The notes: generated from the sequence alone by a model not told the origin. DNA of 64,000 nucleotides from Mycobacterium florentinum (GCF_010730355.1 NZ_AP022576.1:5580001-5644000); one strand, 5' to 3'. Positions 18,363-28,700 are shown, numbered from the stretch's first letter. Program-made: numbers and translations.

Positions 18363-18568
18363 CACTTGCTCCTTCGCTCCGCCCGTTGTGGACGCTACCG
18401 ATCACTAGCTTAGGCCCGAGCCGGTGTCGAGGGAATCCCGCTGTCAGCGTTCGGTCAGGAGCGGGTAACGGTTGGGGCTCGTTTCGGTGATGGCGCCGCA
18501 CGTCGGGCGCTGCCGCGGATCGTGGGGTTTAACAATGCCGGACATGACGCAATCGCGGGAGTCCGACG

Positions 18569-20017
18569 ATGGCGCGTGAGATCTCGCGGCAGACGTTTCT
18601 GCGCGGTGCCGCTGGAGCGCTGGCGGCCGGCGCGGTGTTCGGCGCGGGCCGGCTCGGCTCCGCCCCGGCTAAAGCCGCTCCGAATGCCACTGGCTGGGAA
18701 GGACTTTCGTCCGCGCTCGGCGGCAAGGTGCTGCTCCCGGACAGCCCGCAATTCGGCTCGGCCAAACAGGTTTTCAACACCAACTACAACGGCCTGACTC
18801 CGGCGGCGATCGTCACCCCGACCTCGGCGGCGGACGTGCAAAAGGCGATGGCCTTCGCCGCAGCCAATCACCTCAAGGTCGCACCCCGCAGTGGCGGGCA
18901 CTCCTACATCGGGGCGTCGACGGCCAACGGCGCCATGGTGTTTGACCTGCGCCAGCTGCCCGGGGGAGCCAACTACGATGCCGCCACCGGGCAAGTCACG
19001 GTGACACCGGCGACGACTCTGTATTCGATGCACGAGACGCTGGCCGGCGCCGGCCGCGGAGTCCCGACGGGTACCTGCCCATCGGTGGGCGCCGCGGGCC
19101 ACGCCCTGGGCGGCGGGATGGGGGCCGATTCGCGGCACGCCGGCCTGCTCTGCGACCAGTTGACCTCGGCGCAGGTGGTGCTCCCCGGTGGCCAGGCGGT
19201 CACCGCGTCCGCCAACAGCAACCCCGACCTGTTCTGGGCGCTGCGCGGCGGCGGGGGCGGCAACTTCGGGGTCACCACCTCGCTGACCTTCAACACGTTC
19301 CCCACCCGCGACCTCGACGCGGTGAACCTCGATTTCCCGGCGCAAGCGTTCGCGCAGGTGCTCGTCGGGTGGGCCAACTGGTTGCGCACCGCCGACCGCA
19401 ACAGCTGGGCGCTGGCGGACAGCACCACCGACGGGTTCGGCACCCACTGCCGCATTCTCGCGACCTGCCCGGCCGGGTCGGGTCCGGCCGTGGCGAACGC
19501 CATCGTTGCCGCCGTCGGCATGCAACCGAGCGGGACCGACACCCATACGTTCAACCGCATGGACATGGTCAGATATCTGGCCGTCAACAACCTGAACCCG
19601 CAGCCGCTCGGCTACGTCGGCGGGTCGGACGTATTTCAGAGCCTCACCCCGGCAGCCGCGCAGGGAATTGCCGCCGCGGTCAACGCTTTTCCGCGCGGTG
19701 CGGGCCGGATGCTGGCCATCATGCACGCCCTGGACGGTGCGCTGGCCACCGTGGCTCCAGGTGCCACCGCGTATCCGTGGCGTCAGCAGGCCGCGCTGGT
19801 GCAGTGGTACGTCGAGACCGGCGACCCGGCCGCGGCGACCAACTGGCTCAACACCGCACACCAAGCGGTGCGCCCCTATTCGGTCGGCGGCTACGTCAAC
19901 TACATCGAGGCCAACCAGCCGCCCGCGCGCTACTTCGGCCAGAACCTGTCCCGGCTGTCGTCGGTGCGACAGAAGTTCGATCCGGGCCGGGTCATGTTCT
20001 CCGGGCTGAACTACTAG
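18569..20017 (+). CDS. secreted FAD-linked oxidase (BBE family, bicovalent flavin)
   Basis: A 482-residue oxidase. The N terminus MAREISRQTFLRGAAGALAAGAVFGAGRL looks like a Tat signal peptide, but with a single arginine in the SRQTFL box. The FAD-binding PCMH domain has PRSGGHSYIG (His for one flavin bond) and GTCPSVGAAGHALGGG (Cys for the second), which together indicate a 6-S-cysteinyl, 8-alpha-N1-histidyl flavin as in glucooligosaccharide oxidase and berberine bridge enzyme relatives. The C terminus (ANQPPARYFGQNLSRLSSVRQKFDPGRVM) is the BBE domain. It is probably a periplasmic or wall oxidase of a sugar, lactone or alkaloid-like substrate. Confidence 0.85.
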   Translation: MAREISRQTFLRGAAGALAAGAVFGAGRLGSAPAKAAPNATGWEGLSSALGGKVLLPDSPQFGSAKQVFNTNYNGLTPAAIVTPTSAADVQKAMAFAAANHLKVAPRSGGHSYIGASTANGAMVFDLRQLPGGANYDAATGQVTVTPATTLYSMHETLAGAGRGVPTGTCPSVGAAGHALGGGMGADSRHAGLLCDQLTSAQVVLPGGQAVTASANSNPDLFWALRGGGGGNFGVTTSLTFNTFPTRDLDAVNLDFPAQAFAQVLVGWANWLRTADRNSWALADSTTDGFGTHCRILATCPAGSGPAVANAIVAAVGMQPSGTDTHTFNRMDMVRYLAVNNLNPQPLGYVGGSDVFQSLTPAAAQGIAAAVNAFPRGAGRMLAIMHALDGALATVAPGATAYPWRQQAALVQWYVETGDPAAATNWLNTAHQAVRPYSVGGYVNYIEANQPPARYFGQNLSRLSSVRQKFDPGRVMFSGLNY

Positions 20018-20041
20018 CCGCTTCGCGTCGTTCGTCGTCTC

Positions 20042-20140
20042 GCGTTGAGTGTGCGCTCACGGCGTTGAGTGTGCGGCCAGGCCGCCGACACGCCGGGACG
20101 GCCCGCCGCCGGTGCACACCGAAAGCGGTGAGTGCACACG
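20042..20140. repeat. short GTTGAGTGTGC repeats
   Basis: GCGTTGAGTGTGCG occurs at 20042-20055 and again at 20062-20075, with a degenerate copy (GCGGTGAGTGCACAC) near 20125-20139. The 20-base period and the TGAGTGTGC word are of the short GC-rich intergenic repeat type common in mycobacteria. The whole 20018-20318 stretch has no credible gene and ends in the mycobactin promoter. Confidence 0.5.
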
Positions 20141-20318
20141 CGATGTGACATCAGCCGGCACCGTCCCGCGAACGGCCCGTCGTCGAGCTGGCGGGGCGGT
20201 CGGCGGGGAACGGCGTAAAAATCCTCCGCGGGCCGCGCTGTGTCCGGGATCACCTGGGCTCCTTAGAGGGGGCTTGGTAGCAACGGCCCAGGGAGAGAGG
20301 ATAGGGTAACCAAAAAAA

Positions 20319-20337
20319 TTAGGGCAGCCTGTGCTAA
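20319..20337. promoter_or_regulatory. IdeR (iron box) operator of the mbtT-H operon
   Basis: TTAGGGCAGCCTGTGCTAA matches the IdeR consensus TTAGGTTAGSCTAACCTAA at 14 of 19 positions, with both outer half-sites intact. A TAGGGT candidate -10 is at 20302-20307. The box therefore covers the probable transcription start just before the mbtB relic and the whole mbtT-C-D-E-F-G-H run, making the operon iron-repressed like mbtI. Confidence 0.8.
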
Positions 20338-20351
20338 TTCAGGGAGGTTTC

Positions 20352-20597
20352 GTGGTGCGTCCCCCCGCGGGCTCGGAGAACATCCGTGCGGAGGTAGCCG
20401 AACTGATCGGCATCGGTGTTGGCGCTGTTCAGCATGCTGACAACCTGACGTTTCAGTGCCGAGATTCCGTCGCAACGATGTCGCTGGCCGATCGGTCAGG
20501 GCTCGTAGCCGCAGGCTCCCTCGCTGCCATGGCACGACGGACGGTCGCCAGTAGCAATGTCGCCGGGGCATTCGGTGAGCGCAATGACATTCCGTGA
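20352..20597 (+). pseudogene. mbtB: relic of mbtB: N-terminal aryl-carrier domain only
   Basis: GTG 20352 (GGGAGG five bases upstream) opens an 81-codon frame starting VVRPPAGSENIRAEVAELIG. From memory, M. tuberculosis MbtB begins MVHATACSEIIRAEVAELLG, and the following NL...DS...MSL pattern of its aryl-carrier domain is also recognisable (NLTFQCRDSVATMSL). After that the resemblance fades and the frame ends inside mbtT. The cyclisation, adenylation and peptidyl-carrier domains of MbtB are absent. The carrier loop is altered (CRDS instead of GLDS), although the phosphopantetheine serine is kept. Best read as the truncated start of mbtB behind its original IdeR promoter; a retained free-standing carrier protein is less likely. 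Confidence 0.7.
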
Positions 20598-21348
20598 TCT
20601 GATCAGCATGCCGGCCACATTCCCGTCTTGGATCAAGCTGGTGCCCGGGCGCGGCGAGAGGTCGGCACTGGGCGCCACGGTGGTGTTTCCGCACGCCGGG
20701 GCCGCCGCCGCGAGCTACCGGGTGCTGGCCACCGCACTGGCCGCGGCCGGCGACACGTACATCGTGCAGTACCCGCAGCGCGCCGACCGGCTCGCCGAGC
20801 CTGCCCACGAGACCGTGCACGACCTTGTCCTCGGGCTCTTTGAGGCCGCGCCTTGGCGCAGCGTCGCACCGCTGCGGTTGTTCGGGCACAGCATGGGCGC
20901 CGTCGTCGCGTTCGAGTTTGCTCGGGTTGCCGAGGAGCGCGACGTCGCCGTGCAGAAGCTGTGGGCTTCCGCGGGTCCGCCGCCGTGCGTCGTCGCCGAG
21001 ATGCCCGAGCTGCCGACCAGCGATGGCGAGGTGCTCGCCGAACTCGCCGACCTGGGCGGCACGGATCCCGAACTGCTTGCCGACGAGGAATTCTCCGAAC
21101 TGCTGACCACCGCGATGCGCGCCGACTATCAGGCCTTCAATCGCTACCACCCCAGTCCCGACACCCGTATCGGTATCGACATCCACGTCTTGGGCGGCCG
21201 TGACGATCACCGCATCGCGATCGATGTGCTGCGGCGCTGGGATCGGCACACCGCCGGGTCCTTCGAGCTGTCGTTGTACGACGGCGGGCACTTCTACGTC
21301 TACGACCACGTCGATGCGATCGCCGCGCAGGTGAACGCCAATGTCTGA
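20584..21348 (+). CDS. mbtT: MbtT, type II thioesterase of mycobactin synthesis
   Basis: A 254-residue alpha/beta hydrolase of the NRPS/PKS-associated thioesterase family. It has FPHAGAAAASYRVLATAL near the oxyanion region, the nucleophile GHSMGAVVAFEFAR (Ser about 103), a MRADYQAFNRY lid motif and the catalytic GGHFYVYDH histidine. Type II thioesterases clear wrongly loaded carrier domains. ATG 20584 is chosen (GGTGAG upstream); ATG 20557 is possible. The start lies inside the mbtB relic, and the stop overlaps mbtC (ATGTCTGA). Some mycobacteria carry this domain as a separate mbtT, others within MbtB. Confidence 0.85.
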   Translation: MTFRDLISMPATFPSWIKLVPGRGERSALGATVVFPHAGAAAASYRVLATALAAAGDTYIVQYPQRADRLAEPAHETVHDLVLGLFEAAPWRSVAPLRLFGHSMGAVVAFEFARVAEERDVAVQKLWASAGPPPCVVAEMPELPTSDGEVLAELADLGGTDPELLADEEFSELLTTAMRADYQAFNRYHPSPDTRIGIDIHVLGGRDDHRIAIDVLRRWDRHTAGSFELSLYDGGHFYVYDHVDAIAAQVNANV

Positions 21349-22660
21349 CCGCGGCTTGGAAACCATCGATATCGACCCGGTCGTGATCGTCGGGATGGCC
21401 GTCGAGGCACCCGGCGGTATCGACACCGCCGACGGTTACTGGGACCTGCTGGCACACGGCCGTGAGGCACTGGGCCCGTTTCCGACCGACCGCGGCTGGT
21501 CGGTCGCCGACCTGCTGGCCGGATCACGACGCAGTGGATTCAAACAGATCCACGACCGCGGCGGATTCCTCAGCGGCGCAGCCACATTCGACCCGGAATT
21601 CTTCGGCATCTCGCCACGCGAAGCAATCGCGATGGACCCCCAGCAGCGGGTGACGCTGCGGGTGTCCTGGCGCGCGCTGGAGAACAGCGGCATCAATCCC
21701 GACGACCTTGCCGGCCACGATGTGGGTTGCTTTGTCGGCGCATCCATGACCGGGTACGGGCCCGAGATGGCCGAATTCTCCCGGCACAGCGGCCATCTGC
21801 TCGCCGGGACGGCGCTGAGCGTGATCTCGGGCCGGGTCGCCTACACGCTGGGCCTGACGGGTCCGGCGCTCACCCTCGACTCGTCGTGCGCGTCGGCGCT
21901 GGTCGCCTTCCACGTCGCGGTGCGTGCCCTGCGGGACGGCGATTGCGACCTTGCGCTGGCCGGCGGGGTCAACGTGTTGGGCTCACCCGGTTTCTTCGTC
22001 GAGTTCTCCAAGCAACACGCCCTCTCCGACGACGGCTACTGCCGTCCCTACAGCGCGCATGCCAGCGGAACGGTGTGGGCCGAGGGATCGGCAATGTTTG
22101 TGCTGCAACGCAAATCGGCCGCGCTGCGGGCCGGCCGGCATATCATCGCCGAAGTCCGCGCCACCGCCGTCAACCAGGACGGCCGCAGTGCGGGTCTGTC
22201 CGCCCCCAGCGAAGACGCGCAGATCCGGCTGTTCCGCCGCGCGATCACCCAAGCCGGGATCAAACCCGAGGAAGTGGGCATGGTCGAGGGCCATGGCACC
22301 GGGACCCGGCTCGGTGACCGCACCGAATTGCGTTCTCTGGCAGAGACTTACGGCGACACCGAACCCGGTGCCGGAGCGCTGCTGGGTTCGGTGAAATCCA
22401 ACGTGGGCCACTCGCTGGCCGCTGCCGGTGCGCTCGGGCTGGCCAAGGTTCTCGTCTCGGCCGAACACGGTGCCATCCCGGCCACCCTGCACGCCGCCGA
22501 AGCCAGCCCCGAAATCGACTGGGAAGGACAAGGTTTGCGTCTGGCGCAGACTCTGACGCCGTGGCCGTCCATCGCCGGGCAGCGGACCGCCGTGGCGTCG
22601 GCATTCGGGATCGCGGGCACCAACGCACATCTGATTGTCTCCATGCCCGAGGTCGCATAG
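21341..22660 (+). CDS. mbtC: MbtC, beta-ketoacyl synthase of mycobactin polyketide extension
   Basis: A 439-residue single-domain ketosynthase (M. tuberculosis MbtC is about 444 aa). The active-site triad is visible: LDSSCASALVAFH (Cys), VEGHGTGTRLGD (His) and GSVKSNVGHSLAAAG (His). With the AT, KR and ACP domains of MbtD it adds the 3-hydroxyacyl (beta-hydroxybutyrate-type) unit of the mycobactin backbone. It starts inside the end of mbtT and its TAG stop overlaps the GTG of mbtD. Confidence 0.95.
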   Translation: MSDRGLETIDIDPVVIVGMAVEAPGGIDTADGYWDLLAHGREALGPFPTDRGWSVADLLAGSRRSGFKQIHDRGGFLSGAATFDPEFFGISPREAIAMDPQQRVTLRVSWRALENSGINPDDLAGHDVGCFVGASMTGYGPEMAEFSRHSGHLLAGTALSVISGRVAYTLGLTGPALTLDSSCASALVAFHVAVRALRDGDCDLALAGGVNVLGSPGFFVEFSKQHALSDDGYCRPYSAHASGTVWAEGSAMFVLQRKSAALRAGRHIIAEVRATAVNQDGRSAGLSAPSEDAQIRLFRRAITQAGIKPEEVGMVEGHGTGTRLGDRTELRSLAETYGDTEPGAGALLGSVKSNVGHSLAAAGALGLAKVLVSAEHGAIPATLHAAEASPEIDWEGQGLRLAQTLTPWPSIAGQRTAVASAFGIAGTNAHLIVSMPEVA

Positions 22661-25600
22661 TGCTCGATCGAGTGTTGCCCGATGGTCGTGTCCCGGTGTT
22701 GTTCACCTCGCACGACAAAGAGCTCGTTCGGCGGGAAGCGGCGGGGATCCTGGACTACCTGGACCGCAGCGGCAACGCCGCACCGGATGTCGCGGCGGCG
22801 GTCGCGTCGACGCTGCTGCGGCTGCGGCGGGTGCGACGTCACCGCGCGGTGCTACGCGCGGCCGACCGCACCGAACTCCTCGACGGGTTGTCCGCGCTCG
22901 CCCACGACGAAGAGCACCCCCTGATCACCTGGTCCGCGAAGAGCTCGACGCCGCGGATCGCCTTCGTCTTTCCCGGCCAGGGCAATCAATGGCAGGGGAT
23001 GGGTGCCGACGCCAACCGGCAGCTGCCGGCGTATCGGGAGACCGCCGACGAGTGCGGGGCCGCGTTCGTCGCGGCCGGGTTGCCCTCGCCGCTGCCGTAC
23101 CTGATGGACGAGCGGCAGCAGCACTGGCCGCGCACGCAGATTCAGGGAGCGCAGTTCACGCACGCGGTCAGCCTGGCCGCCACATGGCGAAACCACGGGG
23201 TGATCCCCGAGATCACCGTCGGGCACAGCCTCGGTGAGGTGGCGGCGGCGTATGTGGCCGGGACCGTCACGCTGGCGGACGCGGTCCGGTTGGTCGGCGC
23301 GCGCGCGACGGTCGTCGACCGGCTGACGGGGCGGTATGCGATGGCGGTGCTGGGGGTCGGTGTCGAAGACGCGGAGTCCGTCCTGGCCGATGCTCCGGGT
23401 TGGCTGGAAGTGTCGGCGGTCAACGGGCCGTCGTCGACCGTGGTGTCCGGTGACTACGACGCCGTGGCTGCCGCGGTGCAGCTGGCGGGGCGTCGGGGCA
23501 TCTTCAATCATCTGCTGTCCGTGGACTATCCGGGTCACACCAGTGCGCTGCGGCCGTTGCGCACGCCGTTGATCGAGCTGATCCCCGATTCGGCCTTCCA
23601 GCGCGGGAACGCACGGTTCGTCGGCTCCACGTTCGGTACCGAGGTGGACGGCGACATCGACTTCTCCGAATACTGGTATGAGAACCTTTGTGGCACTGTG
23701 CGATTCGATCGTGCCGTGCGGCATGCGCAGAAGCTCGGGGTCGATACGTTCGTCGAGCTGTCCGCGCATCCGTCGCTGCTCTATCCGCTCGCCGACATCG
23801 TCGACGAGGAGTCGGCCGTGATCGTCGGATCGGGGCATCGCGACAAACCCATCACCGACTCGCTGTCGGCGAACATCGCCGCCGTCGCGACCGCTGACCC
23901 CGGTAGCCCGTGGGCCAACGCCATTCCGAACGGTGTCCAGCCGCCGTTGCCGAGGTTCCCGAACGCGCCGATGCGGGCGGTGCATCTGTGGGCGACACCA
24001 GAACCGTTGACCGACACGGTCGCCGTTCCAGCGCTTACCGCTGCCGTCGAGGACTGGCAGCAGGTGACGTCACCGACTGCGACCAGCGCAACCGGTTGTG
24101 CCATTGGCTTTTTCGGCGAGGCAGCGGCGGGCGCGCTGACCCAGCAACTGATCGATGCCGTTGCCGCGCACGACGGTTGCCAGGCGGTGCCACTGCGCGA
24201 GGCCGAAATCGTCGCGGTCATCGCCCCGGAACTCGACCAGCTGGATGCGCTTGCCGCGATTGAGCAGATCGCCGGCCGGTCCGACGCCGGCCTACCCGAC
24301 TACGCCGCGGTCATCGGCCCCCGATGCCGGGCCGTCTGGTTGCTGACCGTCGGTGCCGAACAGGTGGATCCGGGTGAACCGGATGTCTCGCCGGCACAGG
24401 CCGCCCTGGCCGCGATGCACCGCAGCGTCGGTTTCGAATTCCCGGACCAGACGTTCGGGCACCTGGACCTGCCAAGCCGCGATGTCGACGCGCCGACCGC
24501 ACTCGCGGTCGTCGACGTGCTGATCGGCGACGGAGCCGAGATCGCGTTGCGGGGCACCGAATCGCCCCGACGCTATGTCCGGACGTTCCGGGAATGCCGG
24601 GCAACCAGCCGGCCGTTGGATGCCGCCGCGCTGGACAACGTGGTGATCACCGGCGGAAGCGGTGCCATCGGCCTGCAGTACGCGCGGTACTGCATCGAAC
24701 ACGGGGCACGGACCGTTACCCTGTTGAGCCGCAACGGTGTTGACCCGGACGCGGTGGCGCGGCTGGCGGAGAATTCCGACGCGGTGATCCAGGCCCCGCT
24801 GTGCGACATCACCGACCCCGTCGCGTTGTCCGCCGTCGCCTTCGAATATGCGGGCGCGGGCGCGTCGGTGCTGATCCACACCGCCGGCATCGCCAAGGCG
24901 GTGGTGCGTGAGGATCTCACCGGTACGGATGTGGCGGAGGTATGTGACGCGAAGGTTCGCGGATTGGTGTCGCTGACCGAAGTCTGGCCGACGCGGCCCG
25001 ATTGCCGGATTCTGGCCTGCTCGTCGGTGTTTGGCGTGTGGGGCGGCTACCACCACGCGGCGTACGCGGCGTCCAACCGGATGCTCGACGTGCTGGCTGC
25101 CCAGTTGCGCGCCAGCGGCCGGGACTGCACGGCGATCCGATGGGGACTGTGGCAGGCCGCCGGTGTGGTGGCGGCCAACGAGATCACCCGCACCGAGCGT
25201 TCCGGTCTGATAGCCATGGACCCCGAGCTGGCGATCGAAGCCGGCCTGTACCGTTACGACGGCGATCCACTGATTTTCGACGCGGACTTCGATCGGCTCG
25301 CGGTCTTCTTCGAAAGTCAGGGAATGCCAATGCCGTTCAGCGGCCCGGGCAGTAGCGACAGCTCCGAGCGTGACAACGGCTCCGCTGCGAAACCGCTCGA
25401 CGACGTGGTGCGTGCCGAGCTGGCCGCGACATTGCACTTGGGTGATTCATCCTCGATTGACCCGAGTGCCTCTCTGATCGACCTCGGTGTGGACTCGTTG
25501 CTCGCGCTGGATCTGCGCAAGCGGCTACGCCGGACGGTGGGCAGCTCGGTGCCGGTGGCCCGCATGCTCGGCGGCATCACTGTGCACGAATTGATCAATG

Positions 25601-25716
25601 CGTTGGGCGCGGGCGGGGCCGGCGGGCCGAAGGCTTCGCCGAGGTTGGAAGCCGGCGCCGCTGGAATCGGGGCGCAACACTCGACGCTCGCGATGCTAGA
25701 AAGGTTGGACTCCTAG
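22660..25716 (+). CDS. mbtD: MbtD, AT-KR-ACP polyketide synthase subunit
   Basis: A 1018-residue subunit with, in order, an acyltransferase (FPGQGNQWQGMG near 105; nucleophile GHSLGEVAAAY, Ser about 190), a linker, a ketoreductase (VITGGSGAIGLQYARYCIEHG near 660; HTAGIAKAVV; a Tyr-x3-Asn region YAASNRM) and an acyl-carrier domain (LIDLGVDSLLALDLR, Ser about 946). It completes the split PKS with MbtC. GTG 22660 overlaps the mbtC stop and gives the family start LDRVLPDGRVPVLFTSHD; the longer frame upstream lies within mbtC. Confidence 0.94.
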   Translation: MLDRVLPDGRVPVLFTSHDKELVRREAAGILDYLDRSGNAAPDVAAAVASTLLRLRRVRRHRAVLRAADRTELLDGLSALAHDEEHPLITWSAKSSTPRIAFVFPGQGNQWQGMGADANRQLPAYRETADECGAAFVAAGLPSPLPYLMDERQQHWPRTQIQGAQFTHAVSLAATWRNHGVIPEITVGHSLGEVAAAYVAGTVTLADAVRLVGARATVVDRLTGRYAMAVLGVGVEDAESVLADAPGWLEVSAVNGPSSTVVSGDYDAVAAAVQLAGRRGIFNHLLSVDYPGHTSALRPLRTPLIELIPDSAFQRGNARFVGSTFGTEVDGDIDFSEYWYENLCGTVRFDRAVRHAQKLGVDTFVELSAHPSLLYPLADIVDEESAVIVGSGHRDKPITDSLSANIAAVATADPGSPWANAIPNGVQPPLPRFPNAPMRAVHLWATPEPLTDTVAVPALTAAVEDWQQVTSPTATSATGCAIGFFGEAAAGALTQQLIDAVAAHDGCQAVPLREAEIVAVIAPELDQLDALAAIEQIAGRSDAGLPDYAAVIGPRCRAVWLLTVGAEQVDPGEPDVSPAQAALAAMHRSVGFEFPDQTFGHLDLPSRDVDAPTALAVVDVLIGDGAEIALRGTESPRRYVRTFRECRATSRPLDAAALDNVVITGGSGAIGLQYARYCIEHGARTVTLLSRNGVDPDAVARLAENSDAVIQAPLCDITDPVALSAVAFEYAGAGASVLIHTAGIAKAVVREDLTGTDVAEVCDAKVRGLVSLTEVWPTRPDCRILACSSVFGVWGGYHHAAYAASNRMLDVLAAQLRASGRDCTAIRWGLWQAAGVVAANEITRTERSGLIAMDPELAIEAGLYRYDGDPLIFDADFDRLAVFFESQGMPMPFSGPGSSDSSERDNGSAAKPLDDVVRAELAATLHLGDSSSIDPSASLIDLGVDSLLALDLRKRLRRTVGSSVPVARMLGGITVHELINALGAGGAGGPKASPRLEAGAAGIGAQHSTLAMLERLDS

Positions 25717-25717
25717 C

Positions 25718-28700
25718 GTGACTGACACTTCCAATGCCAGCGCCCGGCTTGACGAAAAGCGCCTGGAATTGTTGCGCCGCAAGATCGCTGAACGCGGCCT
25801 GGCCAGGCCCGAGGCCGCGGGCACAGTAGCGACCTTCGACGAGCCGCGCATGTCTGGCGGCCAGCACCGGATGTGGTTCGTGCAGTCGGTCGACCCCGAC
25901 AGCGCGCTGCTCAACGTCTGCGTCTCGTATCGCGTCACCGGCACCGTCGACGTGGCGCGGCTGGGCGACGCGGTCAATGCCGTGGCCGCGCGCCACCGTG
26001 TGCTGCACACCACCTACGAGACCGACAGCGACGGCCTCCCGTATCCGGTGATCCGTGCGGATCTACGGCCGGACTGGGCCGAGCACGACCTTTCGGGCCT
26101 GGCCGAGCAGTCGCGGCGGTTGCGGCTGGACGTGCTGGCGCAACGAGACTTCTGCCGCCCCTTCGACCTGGCCAAGGATTCGCCGCTGCGGGTCACCGTC
26201 GCGCGCTTGTCGGCCGACGAACTGATACTGCTGTTCACCGCCCACCACATTGCGTGGGACGACGGGTCCTGGGCGCCGTTCTTCGCCGATCTGACGCGCG
26301 CGTACACCGACCCGGACGGTTTCGCTGCCGCGCCGGCGGCGCCGGCCCCGGCCGTCGAGCCGGCATTCGCCGACGCCCCAAGCCACCAGGAGGACGCGGA
26401 CTACTGGCGGCCACTGATCTCGAATCTCCCTGAGCCGCTTGAGCTTCCGGGTGCCAACGGTTCGGTGGTGCCGAGCACCTGGCGCGCGCAGCGCACGACG
26501 ACGCGGTTGCCGGCCGACGTTGTCGATCGGGTCGCGGTACTGGCCCGGGACACCGGCGCCACTCCTTACATGGTGTTGATGTCGGCCTTCGCCGCACTTA
26601 TCCAGCGCTACACCCAGTCGAGTGACTTCCTGGTCGCGGTTCCGGTGCTGAATCGCGGCGTCGGAACCGAGGACGCGATCGGCTATTACGGCAACACCGT
26701 GGTGATTCGGCTGCAACCGCACTCCCACCAGACATTCCGGGAACTGCTGACCCAAACCCGGGACAGCGCCGTGGGCGCCTTCGCGCATTCGCGTGCCGAC
26801 CTGGATTGGCTGGTGCGCGAATCCAATCCCGATCGCCGCCACGGCGCGGACCGGATGACCCGGGTGAGCTTCGGCCAGCGCGACGCCGACGGCCCCGGCT
26901 TCTGCCCGCCGGGTGTGCAGTGTGCGCGCGCCGAGCTGCGCGGTCACTTCAACCAGCTGCCACTGAGCTTCATGGTGGAGCTGGAGCGGTGCGCGAACGG
27001 CGGCGGATTGGTCGAGGCCGAGTATCTGGTCGAGGTGCTGGATCGTCCGCTGGTGGAACAGCTGCTGCGGCACTATGTCGTACTGCTGGACAGCGCGCTG
27101 GGCAACCCCGACAAGGCGCTGTCCGCGTGCGCGCTGATGAGCGACGAAGACGCCGAGTGGCTGCGCCGAATGTCGACGGGCGAAGAGTTCAGCACTCCGG
27201 CAGCCACGTTGCCGGAGTTGGTCAGTCGGCGCGCAGCGCAGACGCCCGACGCCATCGCGGTCGGCTACGAGGGTCGCAACTACACCTACCGAGAGATCGA
27301 CGAAGAGTCGAACCGCCTGGCGCACTGGCTCATCGAGCAGGGTATCGGCACCGAGGACCGGGTCGCGCTGCTGCTGGACAAGTCGCCCGAACTCGTGATC
27401 ACGGCGCTGGGCATCCTCAAAGCCGGCGCGGTGTACATGCCGGTGGACCCCACCTACCCGCAGGAACGAATCTCGTTCATCCTGGGTGATGCGGACGCCA
27501 AACTGGTTCTGCGCGAACCGGTTAGCGGCCTGTCGAACTACCCGGTCACCGCGCCCGAGCTGATTCGCCCGCTGAGCCCGCACAACACCGCCTACCTGAT
27601 CTACACGTCGGGTTCGACCGGGCTGCCCAAGGGTGTCCCGGTGCCGCACGCGCCGATCGCCGAGTACTTCGTCTGGTTCGGCGACGAATACCAGATAGAC
27701 GCAACCGAATCGCTGCTGCAGGTCGCTTCACCCAGCTTCGACGTGTCGATGGGCGAGATCTTCGGCACCTTGATCATGGGTGCGCGGCTGGTGATTCCAC
27801 GACCCGACGGGCTGCGCGACATCGGCTACCTGACCGATTTGCTCAGCCGCGAAGGCATTACCTCGATGCACTTCGTGCCGTCGCTGCTGGGGCTGTTCCT
27901 GTCGCTGCCAGGCGTCAACCAGTGGCGCTCGCTGCGGCGCGTGCCCATCGGTGGGGAGGCCCTGCCCGGCGAGATCGCCGACAAGTTCCACGCCACCTTC
28001 GACGCGCTGCTGTACAACTTCTACGGTCCGACCGAGACCGTCGTGAACTGCACCAGCTATCCGGTGCAGGGAACGCAGGGCACCCGCATCGTGCCGATCG
28101 GCCGGCCCAAGATCAACACGCAGGTGTATCTGCTCGATGACGCGCTGCAGCCGGTCCCGGTGGGCGTGATCGGCGAAATCTACATCGCCGGAACACATGT
28201 CGCGCAGGGGTATCACCGCAGGCCGGGACTAACGGCCGAACGCTTCGTCGCCGACCCGAACACCGCGGGCGGGCGGATGTACCGGTCGGGTGACCTGGCC
28301 CGCCGCAACGCCGACGGAGACATCGAGTTCGTCGGCCGCGCCGACGAGCAGGTGAAGATTCGCGGCTTCCGCATCGAGTTGGGCGAGATCGCCGCCGCCA
28401 TCTCGGTCGACCCCAGCGTCGGGCAGGCGGTCGTACTGGCCGTGGACCTGCCCCGGCTGGGCAAGAGCTTGGTCGGTTATGTGACCCCGGCCCCGGATTG
28501 TGGCACCGAATCCGTTGACGTCGAACGTATCCGGGCCCGGGTGGCCGCGGCGCTGCCGGACTATATGACGCCGGCCGGCTACGTGGTACTCGACGAGATT
28601 CCGATCACCGCCCACCAGAAGATCGACCGGACCGCCTTGCCGCAACCGGAGATCGCGGCCGGCGCCGAATACCGCGACCCGACGACGCCGACCGAACGGC

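Noticed and set aside
20296..20316. possible second IdeR box before the mbtB relic
   Set aside because: GGATAGGGTAACCAAAAAA keeps only part of one half-site; more likely it contains the -10 element.
20352..20597. functional free-standing aryl-carrier protein
   Set aside because: The phosphopantetheine Ser is kept, but the loop is changed to CRDS, the third helix is unlike MbtB, and the frame ends inside mbtT; decay is the simpler reading, though not proven.
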